Assembly: GCA_973895155.1 (NCBI GenBank)
Contig: OZ316895.1
Coordinates: 16,740,001 to 16,804,000 of the forward strand
Length of the DNA: 64,000 bases
From: Marsupella aquatica
Taxonomy: Eukaryota > Marchantiophyta
Direction: 5' to 3'
The notes below the pieces were generated by a model. That model searched no databases. It had not been told where the DNA came from and saw only the letters and a program-made list of their open reading frames with translations. A program made the translations under genes and the position numbers. Shown here piece by piece: positions 11,201 to 23,346 of the stretch; within the stretch, counting starts at the first letter, position 1; the number at the start of each line of letters is the position of its first letter.

Positions 11201-12166
11201 GACCACCATGCATCACAGATATTTAGTGGGACCTTGAGTCAGACCGTGTGGAAGAAAATTTGACGTCAACTCGGCTCACATTCCCACAGTAATGATCCTA
11301 GTGACCGTTGCAAACTTGTGACACAATAATTGTTCATTTATACAAGTATTCATTCAAAAGAAAATAAACAAAACTTTTCTCGGTGCAGAAAGAATCATCC
11401 CCCGTTCATATTATTTAATTGTTTTTATGGGTTTCTTTCTTCTGGGCCCAGTTCATTGACCCTATGCACAGTTCCATTAGTTAATAATTGAGCAGAAGTT
11501 AGTGCAGTTCATCATATTGCCAGCATATGTAGATACAGTGTATGGACAGCAACGTACTGTGGTGTATGTTGTTGAGCGATTTTTTGTATTTACTGTAGTT
11601 GGTCTTGAGAGTACCTTCCACGTTTATAGGACTGCACCGTTACCACACCTGGACTGAAATAAGGATTTTGTTGGCAGGCAGGCAAGGCAGATGCATCGTT
11701 CGAAGTACCTTTATTCTTATTATTTTCTTTTTTTCTTATAACGAATATTGTTCCAGCTAGAACACAAACCTCTTGCAAGGTTCTTGCTTACTTTTGAAAA
11801 AAATCTTTCAGTCTTGTCGTTTTCTTGATTGCTCGCCAGACCTGGCCTGCTGACATTATTATCAGGTTTTTTGTTCTAAAGTTGTGGGTGATGACTTTTT
11901 ATATGTCACACTGTCAAACAACAAAAAGTGTCAAACAGGGAGACATGATGCCAGAACCCCAATAAAGGGGGTTTGCACTGTGACAGTACTTGTCCCTATT
12001 TCAACCTTTCCTCGTTGGGTGTCTGTTTAGCTGTTACTCATTATCTCTCGATGAGGTTTCACATTGTCACAGGTGCTCTCAAAAGGTCCTCTATAGAGCT
12101 CTAAGACTCAGCTATTTTAACTTATTCACCACAAAGGCTATTCTATTTTATATAGAATATTCACTT
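8297..12166. other. AT-rich intergenic DNA without recognisable genes
   Basis: Several frames of 60-160 codons are open, but none shows a known domain or splice context. The longest (9967-10452, plus) is Leu/Phe/Ser-rich and includes an internal direct repeat around TTTTCACTTGTTTCC. A 30-bp direct duplication lies at 8891-8951 (CATGAACCTTCTGGTCATGT twice). No RNA genes were recognised. Confidence 0.45.
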
Positions 12167-12284
12167 ATTGAACTAATTATTGAAACAAATATTATCCTGT
12201 AATATTGAACTAATTATTGAAACAAATATTATCCTGTAATATTGAACTAATTATTGAAAAAAATATTATCCTGTAATATTGAAA
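12167..12284. repeat. 37-bp tandem repeat, 3 copies
   Basis: Copies starting at 12167, 12204 and 12241 (ATTGAACTAATTATTGAAAC...TATCCTGTAAT) are identical except for one base (C to A) in the third, followed by a partial fourth. Near-identity indicates recent expansion. Confidence 0.9.
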
Positions 12285-15200
12285 TAATGAATGTGTACAA
12301 GTAAATAAAAAAGTGCAGTACTATTTGAGTGAAAAGAGAAATAGACTAACTTGAATGTACCTTGGTAAAGCACTTTCTAGATGAAAGTGAAGCACACTAA
12401 CGCGATTTCTTCCTGGATTTCTGTTGTATTCTGAGGGGCTCTCCATTCAAGTACACCTATTGATGCAAAACCCATAAACAAAATTGGAAACTTTTAAAGC
12501 AATGGATGGATATGATTTTAATTAGTTGTCTGATTGTGCAAGATAGACTATCCATCTCATGCAAATAGAAGGAGGAATCCCGTTGATTAATTAAGCTATT
12601 TCAATAATATTTTGATAAAATAGAATAAAGTCTGTTAAAATCAAGAAATGGAGTACAAAGACTAAAATACCTAATCAAAAATACGAAATTGAGTAATTAA
12701 AAGAATTGGAAAGGAATTGATAAAATCAAAAGAATACAAAGCCTACACATCTTTTAGACCGAATTGACATACAAATATACACCAAATAAATCCAGTAAAA
12801 CAAGATAGTAAGAAGGAGTCTAGCCATATTGTCAGTAGTGTCAAATGATATAGTAGTTCGAATGATGTCTCCCCTTTTATCCTCCTCTGACCTCCAGGTG
12901 AAAGTACTGTACTGAGAACTATCAGAGTTGTGTACAACTTTGTTTTTTTCTAAGTGGAAGGGAAACCCACTACTAGATTGTACAGCCAGCCACACAACTA
13001 GCGGCACATGCATTCTTCATGAAAACTAGAAATAGAAAGGGAGATTTGAGGTCAACCTTTGCTCTTGCAAACTCTTTGGAAACAAAAAAGGTGTCAATGA
13101 GTGGAGTGTCAGAGTCCATGCAGGTTACAGTGTTCGCTACTGTAGCTACAGCAGGTCCATGGGGAGCTAATGTTTAGCTGTTACTCATTATGAAAGCTAC
13201 TTATCATTAAAAGGCCACCTTCGCTTAGGAAGCATGAGAATTGAGAAGTACTACAGTAAGTGGGAGTTTGACGATCCTATTACAGAAACTTAGACGAGTA
13301 ACTTTAAGCTCGTGACTCCTGAGATAGACACTGTACAGTACTATATGTCATGTCATTGTACACGCCTACCGTATGTGATCGTCGTGTTATGAGTGGTCCG
13401 AATACACCCCTTACTTTCAGGACGTGAGACTTACGTCCACATATGAAAAGAAATTTCGAATGCATTGTGTTTATGGAAAGCTCATTACAACGAAGAACCA
13501 TGATTAGCTCTAAGTTACAACGCTCATCGATGTGCTATCTACTGTGGGTTTAATCAATGTTAACTAAAAGCGTCACATCCCCTGATTCACATAAGATCCA
13601 TACAGGTTGACAAGCCGTCTGAAGGCAACATCGGGGCACTCACCTCCATGATTGGGCCCATAATAGATGCAAGTGAGATCTAAGAAATAAATTGTGTGTT
13701 CAAAATTAGATAACAGAGGACTTTAGTTTTACCGTGCATTCATGATTGCGTTCCTACCTTCTAAAGGCCTCCTTCCATTTTATCTTATCATGACTGTACT
13801 CAGTTTTGAAATTCGATTTGTTCGTTTCTAACAAAAGGAAAGCTTCGACGATCAATGAATTAATTTAAAAAACCCATTCGTACTACTACCAGATAAAACA
13901 ACTTCAAGTGCATTTTTAGCCTGAATTGCATGGCAGAGGCCAGGCTCTCGTCATAGAGGTTAAATTATTAGTGTTCAGCTCGCCACTCAGCTTATTGAAG
14001 GGATGCCATTGCACTTTGACACTATGGCTCTGACCTGTACATTACAGTAATGCAATGAATGGAGATGTACAGTAATTGTACCTGCATTGACGACTTGAAA
14101 TACATCACTGGAGGTACCCAAATACTGTACGCAACACACGATCAAGAGACCACCATCATGGTAAAGAGGATCAAATCTGATATTCAGGGGAAATTCACGA
14201 TTATCTGAAACTGCATGTCACCCCGCAATTACTTCTGAGATCCTTAGTGAAGAAAACCAATCTCTTATTCTTTCAGCAGACACTTTGTTTTCTCTGCTGC
14301 CAAACTTACTTGGTTTACAACTGAGACCAAAGTAATCCTGAACCAAGATGTGATCATTATAATAGGGTAGCAACCTGTCCCAGGGTTTTGCTGTAAAAGC
14401 CCTAGTGGTCATCCCAGGTTCCAAAATTGCGAGGGGTTCTTGGACAGACGTACATTCTGCCCACAGGATTGATTGCTACTATACCCATGATTGGATGCCC
14501 TGTCACTAGCTATATAAAAATGAGCAACCAGCTCATCAAAGCAGGGGAACCTCTTCGTCACTCATCGTCCAATCCTCCACCAAGGGCCGATTCCCTTTAT
14601 AAACTTGCTAGGTTCTAATTGACCAATGTGCGCTATTATCTCATCTTTCCTAAAACATGAAAGGTGTTTATTGAGCCTATTGAATCGATTTGGACAGTCC
14701 AGCAAATGCTCTATTTATCTAGGCAGCAGCTGTGAGAACGTAGTATACTTAGGCAGCAGCTGTAAGATTATAGATTGCAGGAAGCAGCTGGCCCCATTCG
14801 GAGCAATCTTCAGTTGTTTCCTTAAGACCATGGTTTATACATTTTATATTTAAGTTTACAGTTCGGGGATGTGAGATATCCTTGTGGATCTAAACTTGCG
14901 CCCATTCAATCAATCTCTCTCTATTCCTTGAATTGTGGCCTTTATTGTCGCAGTCGGACTAAAAATTTACCGATTTGTTCAATTTCTCTCTAAACTGCAG
15001 CACCTACCTAGATTTTCAGGCATAAATCCGGAAAGAGAGCAATTTTTTTCCTCTACTACAATGATTAGATTGGAATCAAAGTCAACACAATGGAAAAAAC
15101 TACTTAAACAAACGCCATTGACCCACTTAAATTGACTCACACAGACTCTGGATCTGGGAATTCATGATTACTAACAGGAACTACCATTTTTTCTTGTATT

Positions 15201-16493
15201 GAGCGGAACTTGAATCTTCTTTATAGCTCTAAGATCACAAGAACCAGAAGCACAGGAGCTTGCTTGCAACTTAGCCAGACGCATAGCTCAATCATGAATC
15301 ATGAATCGTTCATGTTCCTAGGGGTGCTAGTTAACATTTAGCTGACATTAGCATAACGGAGTCCAAGGTAGTTGTGCACTATGTAAACCTTACGGTGAGT
15401 CCTTATTGACTTGGAAAGGTCACGTTGAGGACGACAGTGCTCGCAATAGTGCAGAACCAACAAGTCAAAATCCAGCACCCCCTGCACTTGACCATCAATT
15501 CCCTCTTGTCAGCATATATCACAGCCGGACCCTTGTCTTGAATGCTACTCAGCATTTACTGCAAAGTACTTGACGTTGTCCAACTATATTCAAAAGCAAG
15601 CTCTAAGAGAGCAAAAAAGACCACGAAACAGAGTACGCTACACAAGCGATTGGCAATTTCAGCACTCCATGATTGAGAATAGAATAAATAAGAGTTGATA
15701 GTTAGCCCCTTTGTATGTTGTCAGGAGAATAAATGATTTTAAAATCACTCCTCACTCCGCTCTCGCCAATATCGGACCGTGGGTTGGGGAGATATCACCA
15801 CCCATCCCAGGCGATGGTTCCATGAGGTCGCCACAGGGGCTACTAGCCCAAAACACTAAAACAACAGTAGTACCCACCAGCCAATAAGTATACTTACTAT
15901 CTCCACAGGGTGGGGAAAACTATTGAGTATGGTACTGAACTGTATGGTTCAAGGAGTAAGTGGCATCGACAAAATATTGAGTATGGTACTGAACTGTATG
16001 GTTCAAGGAGTAAGTGGTATCCTTGACGCAAGCTTGTGAGCCACCATATATATTTCGGTACAATTGTACTTCCTTAAACAAAGGTGCAATTAGCTATAGC
16101 GTAAGGACATTCTTAACAAATACAGAAGGCTAGCCAAATGCAAGTGCATTGCACAATATTGACAAGCGAAAATGTTTTCAAGTGGAAATGATGCGCCCGG
16201 GGAGTCATCGGAATGGCAACTGGATTTTGAAATGTGCAAACTGCAGGGAGAGTGAAGGGTGTCATACAGAGAAGGTGCACAATGGAGCCTTTAGGTCCAT
16301 CTAACTGTTACAAAAGAGATGCCACCATAATGACTTTTCATAAACATACCATGAACAAGAAAAAGTTGGATTGTATATGCCAACAAGTTAACACAACTAT
16401 TTTTGTTTCAAAAGTCATTTCTATTTGTTAAATGACAACTACCTGTACAAAAGCTATGAGTTACCCTTAGATCTCATTATGTAGTGCACAAGT
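12285..16493. other. Intergenic DNA without recognisable genes
   Basis: No coding region is supported. A 54-bp direct duplication lies at 15921-16021 (TATTGAGTATGGTACTGAAC... beginning at 15921 and 15975). A phrase, TGTTTAGCTGTTACTCATTA, occurs at both about 12024 and about 13171, perhaps a dispersed-repeat remnant. Nothing else stands out. Confidence 0.45.
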
Positions 16494-16850
16494 TCACATT
16501 CACTATGAATGGACTTGTGTATAAGAGCTATGGGTTACCCCTAGCTCTCATTATACTATGAATGGACTTGTTCAGATTCACTATGAATGGACTTGTCTAT
16601 AAGAGCTATGGGTTACCCCTAGCTCTCATTATACTATGAATGGACTTGTTCAGATTCACTATGAATGGACTTGTCTATAAGAGCTATGGGTTACCCCTAG
16701 CTCTCATTAGTTTCACTATGTATGGACTTGTGTATAAGAGCTATGGGTTACCCCTAGCTCTCATTAGTTTCATTATGAATGTACTTGTGTATAGGAGCTA
16801 TGGGTTACCCCTAGCTCTCATTATATAGTGCACACATTAGGTTTCACTAT
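16494..16850. repeat. Tandem array of a 25-bp near-palindrome, 78-bp and 57-bp periods
   Basis: Five copies of a near-perfect palindrome (AGAGCTA, then GGGTTACCC in the centre, then TAGCTCT) start at 16524, 16602, 16680, 16737 and 16794. The steps are 78, 78, 57 and 57 bp. A worn copy lies before the first (about 16451). Each is joined by CACTATGAATGGACTTGT-type linkers; the 78-bp unit carries an extra 21-bp linker segment. Because 78 and 57 are multiples of three, a 62-codon frame with a repeating Tyr-Gly-Leu-Pro-Leu-Ala-Leu motif runs through 16640-16828. That is probably a by-product, not a gene. Confidence 0.85.
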
Positions 16851-18577
16851 GAATAGACTTGTTCTAAACAGGGACTTGAGCACATTCAGTTTCATTGTGA
16901 ATGGACTTGTGCAGAGCAGGACTTGAGCTGAGCTGTTAGTACACTGTTCACCATGGGACAGGAATGAACAGTAGCCTCACAGGGAATGGGGCCCTTTTAT
17001 ATGGGCAGGTGTAGTTTTAAACACAATGCATAAAGATCAGGTATTCCACAAACAGGAATAAGCCATGGAGCAAGAAACCAAACCAGACTCATCTAACAAA
17101 CCTAAACTCCTGTAGACATTTCTGGAATGTTTGGCTGCAAACAAAGAAACATAGTTGGTGGGGGGGAATAGTTGCCCAACATCTAGAAAATAAAAATGTT
17201 TGGTGGGGGGAATAGTTGCCCAACATCTAGAAAATAAAAAAGTTTGGTTGGGGGAATAGTTGCCCAACATCTAGAAATAAAAAACTGTTGGCAGAGTCAC
17301 ACATGACAGTTTTTTCCATCCATTGTGCAGCGAAACCATGAACCTATCCATGATCACGTCGTCAAGAAATTTGAAGTGCACTCTGAATTTCAGTCGCACA
17401 CACGACTCGAGCAAGGTGCTTTTGAACTGCGACAGGGATAAAGCGAGAGGTCCAACGTGGATATACCGTGACGAAGGCAAAGGTTGTCGTTTGGAGATGT
17501 CCACTATGTATTTGAAATGGAACCACTTCATCTAGAAACCAGATAGGCCATCGTTGGGAGAAAGTGGTTGTGACTTGTGACCTACATTGTGGTCGCTCAG
17601 TGTCTAAAAGCTCGCTTTCGCTTATAACGCAACAAACCTCTGCATTTGCAAAACCCTCGATATCCTAAGACCAGCCAGTTTTGGTCGATTTTCAGCTCTG
17701 GTTTCTACTCCAAACGCGGGCCCAGAGAGTGGAATGAAAAACCGGATTCATTCTAGGAAGCATCCACATTGAACTTTGCACCATAGTGAGAAAAGAGGAG
17801 CCACAGGGTAAAACGGAAAGCTCCCAAGGCACAATTGGGCGTACCACCCATTTCAGTGAAAGAAGTACGTCAAGTTGCAGCTCAAGAATGGGCACCTTGT
17901 TGCCAACCAATCCTAAGCGCCTCTACTCTTTTAAAAGGGCAGGCAAAATTACAAGAGAATTTTTCCCAGAACGAAACATGACAGCGCCGATTCAAAATTC
18001 CAGAAGTCCATACAGGTATAATGGGATCAAATGATCTTGATAGCATCACTATTTATACATAAAATTGCCAGGGGCCTCACATGCATCTTCACATAATCGA
18101 CCGTCGGAATCTGAAGCCTTCATCTTCATGACCTTTTCTAGCTCCATAGTGTCAAGACATGTCCCAACTTTTTTAACTACTTATAAGCCAATGATATTCC
18201 TGTGACTAAAAAGAATGTAATTTTTTCTTGTGGGAGGAAAGCCTACAGTTCTTGAAACCCTTCATTCATCCATCATACCATTGCAAGCTCTACCGGCCAA
18301 TCATTCCTGTCTCCCCAGAAAAGCTTCTAAGGTCCATGATGCTCAGAACATTATGGTCCTGGGAAGAATAATCTCGCCGAGTTTGGGAGTATGCACCTCA
18401 TCTGCATTTAACACTGAATGTTACGACAGTAGAGCGGGTAAGCAGGATTGTTGAGCGGACATCCCAGCCCATCCGTTCCAAATCTTTGGATGCTATGAAA
18501 CTCTGACGTCTGGAAATTCCTGCACACTCGAATCATGGTGAGGATCCACACGCTGAGTCAACTCAGATCTGGTGGCC
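16851..18577. other. Intergenic DNA, 3' flank of the methyltransferase gene
   Basis: No gene is supported. A 44-bp tandem repeat (three copies of AATAGTTGCCCAACATCTAG, starting at 17167, 17211 and 17255, within 17157-17283) lies here, in a G-rich context. Open frames at 17271-17535 on both strands have no recognised motif. The sequence just below 18578 should contain the 3' untranslated region of the minus-strand methyltransferase gene. Confidence 0.5.
17157..17283. repeat. 44-bp tandem repeat, 3 copies
   Basis: Copies of GGGGGGAATAGTTGCCCAAC followed by ATCTAGAAA-TAAAAA and GTTTGG repeat every 44 bp (AATAGTTGCC at 17167, 17211, 17255). Only a few substitutions separate them. Confidence 0.88.
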
Positions 18578-21500
18578 TCAGGCTTTCCAGAAAGTCTTTT
18601 GACAGACAAGAAGAAGTTGCTCCTTATCACCCAAAACCTCGATCATCCGTGAGTCCCAACGCATTTGGTTTGCTACTGCGCGAGAATCTGCTATCAGTGT
18701 TGCTTCGTCACGTAAAAAGACCCAACCCTGCACCGTATGGAATAAGCAAATGTAAATATATGCAACCACAATTTATGGAAGAGTACTTCAGAGGTTGATG
18801 GTATGTAATGTCCATTGATCTTACCCGTCGGTACCAAGAAGAACAACGATTACTAGTGCATGATAAGAGGAATATAATTGGCTAGGATATGACGGATGTA
18901 TATTGGCCATGAGCACTGCCTTCTTATGGCATGTGTCGAGAAAGCATCAAAGAAACAGATTTAAGAGTTCCCTTAAAAATTCGCACTTGACCTTCAATAT
19001 CACAGGAAGGATCTAAAGTTGCACCTCTGGACGAAGCATACGATCCATTTCCAAAAATAATTTGGCAAGACCACAAGAATTTGGGCGTTTAAGTTCTTGA
19101 GAAAGAAGATCTGCAGCATGAAGGAAATCATACGTCCTTGGATATGTTGGAAAGGGTTCACACCTGCACGCCGTGTCATTGATCACGAGACAACATTTCA
19201 AAATAATTTCTTATGACCCTCTTAAAATCAGCAGTGACAAAATTTTCAGGACTACGTAAGTATGCCCATAATAACTGCAAAATCCGGTGCGAAGGAGAAA
19301 TGTTACAATAGCAGCAAATTGTGACGTAGAGTTCAAAAACTCGCTCACTTACCAGTCATGGATTGCTCCAATAAGTCCTCGATCATAGATGAACGGTAGA
19401 GTATTCGAAGCACTTGTCGGGACAACGTTCATAACCCACACTTGCTTTCCTGACGTTATGAGGGCTGCATTAAGTGCTCCGTGTCCAGCATTCATATCCA
19501 TCATATTTCTGACTAAATGTGCACTGGGACCAATGTCATCATCGCCTAATCGTTTTGGATGATCAGAAAATATGTTGGGTGTCAATAACGACCAATAATC
19601 GGCTACTGTTCCTGACCATGTGGGCGGCTCACCCGTGCTTTCATCCTTCGCAGGACCTGGCACATCAAAATTAGAAATTTGATATTTAGCAAAAAAGTCT
19701 TTACATCAAGAAAAAGTTCCCAGCACAGCTAGCTCTTAACCCTAAGTCAGTTCTGAAGTCGAAGAAATGTATTTTTGCCAAACCACATCTACTAAAATAC
19801 AATTAACCAAGTATTCAAAAACATTCGGCCAACATTCTAGGAACCACCAAAGACAATTTGAACCTGTCATCTACCCAAAGAAGATGCTAAAACGAAACAC
19901 AAAAAGGCACAGTGCAGGGGAAAGCACGTGCCTGAATTCAGAGGTTCTGTATGTACAAGCTGAAGGCGTGACGGCCATACTAGTTGTTCATGAACAGGTA
20001 TTTGGCGGTGGGCAGGAGGCACGGTAATACAAGGCCTCAAGGGCTCATGCCATGCCCAGTCTACATCGTATTTACCCTGTTCACAAAATTGAGTGTGATG
20101 AAAACTTCGTGACCTGCGAAATACAACCCAGATTTAGCATGTATTGAAGGGATTGGGATTGACTCGGATTTGTCACACTGTAACGTTCACTGCAGTGAGG
20201 CAGTTTTCTTAAAGGGCGTTATACATTCATCCTTCCGCTTCCATGGCCCGAGTGATCTTTATGTTGGAAAACCTTTCACAGAAGCTGGTGCCCCATTAAC
20301 CATTCCAGAAGCGGAAAAGTCATCGGAAATCAGTGATCAATCAGTCATTGCCTATCCGGTTGACTTGTATTACTTCCTTCAGAATCTGCCTCCATCTACT
20401 ATAAAGTAAATTCTCACTCCAAGAAACTCACATAACCAAATACCTACAACCACTTTAGGAGACTGATAATGTCATGCCATGTAGCATTTCCAGCCCGTGA
20501 ACGAACTTTGAAGAAGACCACAAAGCAAGATCTCAAGCAGCCACCCTAAGAGATATCAGCAATTTAAAGTTACCCAGCTTACTTCGACTTAGCCACGCAA
20601 AGATTCTTAAGATTTGATTGCAGCAAATTGGCGAATACGTACGTTAAGTCAATATGAAGAGCCATTTTCTGCCAAATTATCAACGTTTTATGCTGGGACG
20701 GCGAGGCCATTTCCCAGCCCAAACTAGAGGTCCAATTCTGCAACCTCGCCATGGCCTCATCCAAACGTCCATCTTGAAACGATCTAACCCAGACAAAATA
20801 ACCTCCTGATCGGAGTAATCTGTCAACCTCAAGCAGGGACATCCCAGCTGGAAACATCAACGTCGGGTAGCACTGAGTCAATACCATCACTGGAGCCAGT
20901 TGTATCGCCAGATAAAGTACACCTACTATGAAGACCATCTCATATACAAGAAATGGCCAAACAGCCGACACTGTTATTGATTAGCACCAACACTTCCTTC
21001 TGCGAGAATGTAGTTGTTCGACAGACTGATACAGAATGTGGGGTGAAACTTAATGTGCGAACTGCAGCTGTGACCAGAATCGTCAGGAGTCACAATCCTC
21101 TGAGCTTCATAAGTACAATAGATGTGAATCAATGAAGGCCGCCGACCTTGCCCACATAAGTGTTATACATCACGAACAGCAAATAGGTGGTAAGACTGTT
21201 TAATGCACTTGTCTACAAGTATCAATGTTGTGACCTCTCCCAGTTTAAGCTGAACAAGACTAGCTCAGCATATCTTAAGAGCAGAGAGCATTCAGATCAG
21301 AGGAAAATACAGACGCAGACCAGGTCGACGTGAGAAATCCAAAGACGCTCTGACTAAATCATTGGAATTTACCTTGTGAATTGCCCTCAATTCCACACTC
21401 TGCACAGTGAATCAAGTCAAACGACGAGCTCGGGTAGGGCAGTTGGTTGACCATCAAGGACCCAATCATAGCCGGAAGGCCCCGCTCCAAGGCGATCTGG

Positions 21501-23346
21501 ACTTGTGCCCCATGCTCTTCATATGGAGCTATGCACATCGTCAACATTTCGTACCACAATAGATGACCACCCAGGCTACCTAAGCCACAGCCAATGTCTA
21601 GTACAGTCCGAATCTACAATAAAACCACGAGAAAGTCTGTGAACATATGGGTTTGGCCAACAGCTCCATTCTACAGCTATAATACCTAGACAAAGAACCC
21701 TCAGCTCCAATTGATCACTACGACTACCAAAAAAAGAATAGGGCACCAAAGAGCAGGGAAACCTCGAGAAGGACATGGATGATCAAACGAATTGCAAGGG
21801 TGCTGAGAAAATTAAAAAATCATCTGGACTCAGCGTTCAGCCTTGAATTTCTTCCTTCTTCTACTTCGGTTCTCAGATCTCTTTTTAAATACCCACCTTT
21901 GCCGAGCCGAAATCCGCGGCCCCAGAAAGTCCCAAGACCCCAGCAAGCTCTTGTACATAACTTCCAACCTCATTCCTCAGTTGTGGATCTTGGGCAGGAA
22001 ACTTGAGCTGGTCTTCTTCAATAAACAATCTGCACCCAGACATAAAAAACTCGTGTCAGGTGACAACCCAAGACTGCGTATCGATACGAAGATTAAGACA
22101 AAGTCTGCTTTAATTCAAGCACGTGAGCAAAATAGGAAAATCTGAAGGCATCCCCATACTGAAACGAAATCGCAAATATGCATCCCCTCGTAGTAGGGCC
22201 CACAAGAAATACCGAACGGAGAGGAGCACATAAGCAAACTTTTGCCTTCAACTACAGGAAGATGCAGGACCCTAACTCTCACTCAGGAAATTTAAAACCT
22301 ATGCATTACTCACTAAGTTCCTCTCTATAGGCCTCCCCTCTGAACTCAGCTAACCAATAAACATTAAAAGGATTCAAGTTTTTTCAAAATAAAGCAGAAC
22401 AGATCCCGAAATTTTGGCAAAAAAGAAGAAAGCAGTACACCCATTCTTAGCATGATATTTGAAACAAGCACACAACCTTCTTGCTTTCCAAGAAAGATCC
22501 AAGTCGTTTATCACCATAATAACCGTTTGCCTCTTCTGCGCACGAACGAGCATACCTGTTTGTTCCCGAGGCCTCATCGATCTGTACGTTCCCCCTCCAA
22601 ATCCCTTGATTGCTATATGGCCACTCAAACAAAATCCGATAGTCCTTCGGAGGGGGCACAAGACACTGGATCTTGCTGGCCAATTCACAATGCGGTTCAA
22701 ACTCTCGCCCATCTGAGTATCCACCTTCTCGATTGGCTCTGATGTCGTAACAGGGAATGTAATCCTCCATGCCACTGGGACAAACCGGGAGCTCCCGGGG
22801 ATCCGAAATCAGAGATCCCCTACCTAAAATCCCGCCACGAAGCAAATCTCTCCAGGCTAATAGCTGCGCTCGAGGATAATTGTGTGGAGGAAATACCACC
22901 CTCGGAGTAGATCGATTCAATCCCACCACGGCTATGAGAACGAAACCTCCAATGAAGCAGAGTAGCAAGATAGAGAGAAACGAACAGCCCGACGATATTC
23001 TGTTGCAACTTAAGCATGACAAACAGTTGGAGCCATATCCTGGGTTGGACCCTGCTATTGAGTTTTGCTTGGTGATCCCACCTGGACTCTCACTACCTTT
23101 CCATGACTTAGATCCAGTCTCAGGTGGTTTGAGCCCATGCTTATGAGCTGATGAGAATGATAAATTCTGCTTGATCCATAACCGTATCGAATGTGGGAAA
23201 CAAGCCTCCCAAACAGGTCGGTTCCGATTCCTTTCTTCGACCCCTTCCTCATCCCTGTCCCTAGTTGGAGAATCCGCTTGTGATGAAAGTAGAGAAGGCC
23301 TTATCCTCTCTGGAGTAGATAGCCCTCTGTAGAGCGCTCGTGACAT
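18578..23346 (-). CDS. QUASIMODO3/QUL-like Golgi S-adenosylmethionine methyltransferase (PMT family)
   Basis: Nine exons on the minus strand join in phase to 723 codons plus stop: 22556-23346, 21897-22029, 21373-21613, 20643-20847, 20114-20177, 19932-20076, 19353-19656, 19025-19163, 18578-18727. The family methylates cell-wall pectin (homogalacturonan) in the Golgi; this member's substrate is inferred from homology. The protein has about 120 cytosolic residues, one membrane anchor (about 121-143, [19 protein letters not shown]), then a lumenal two-part methyltransferase. Visible motifs are [31 protein letters not shown] (SAM-binding loop), [108 protein letters not shown] and a final [12 protein letters not shown]. 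The N-terminal tail is longer than in Arabidopsis QUA3/QUL proteins. The intron between exons 6 and 7 needs a GC donor to keep phase. The small exon 5 (64 bp) is the least certain. Confidence 0.88.
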
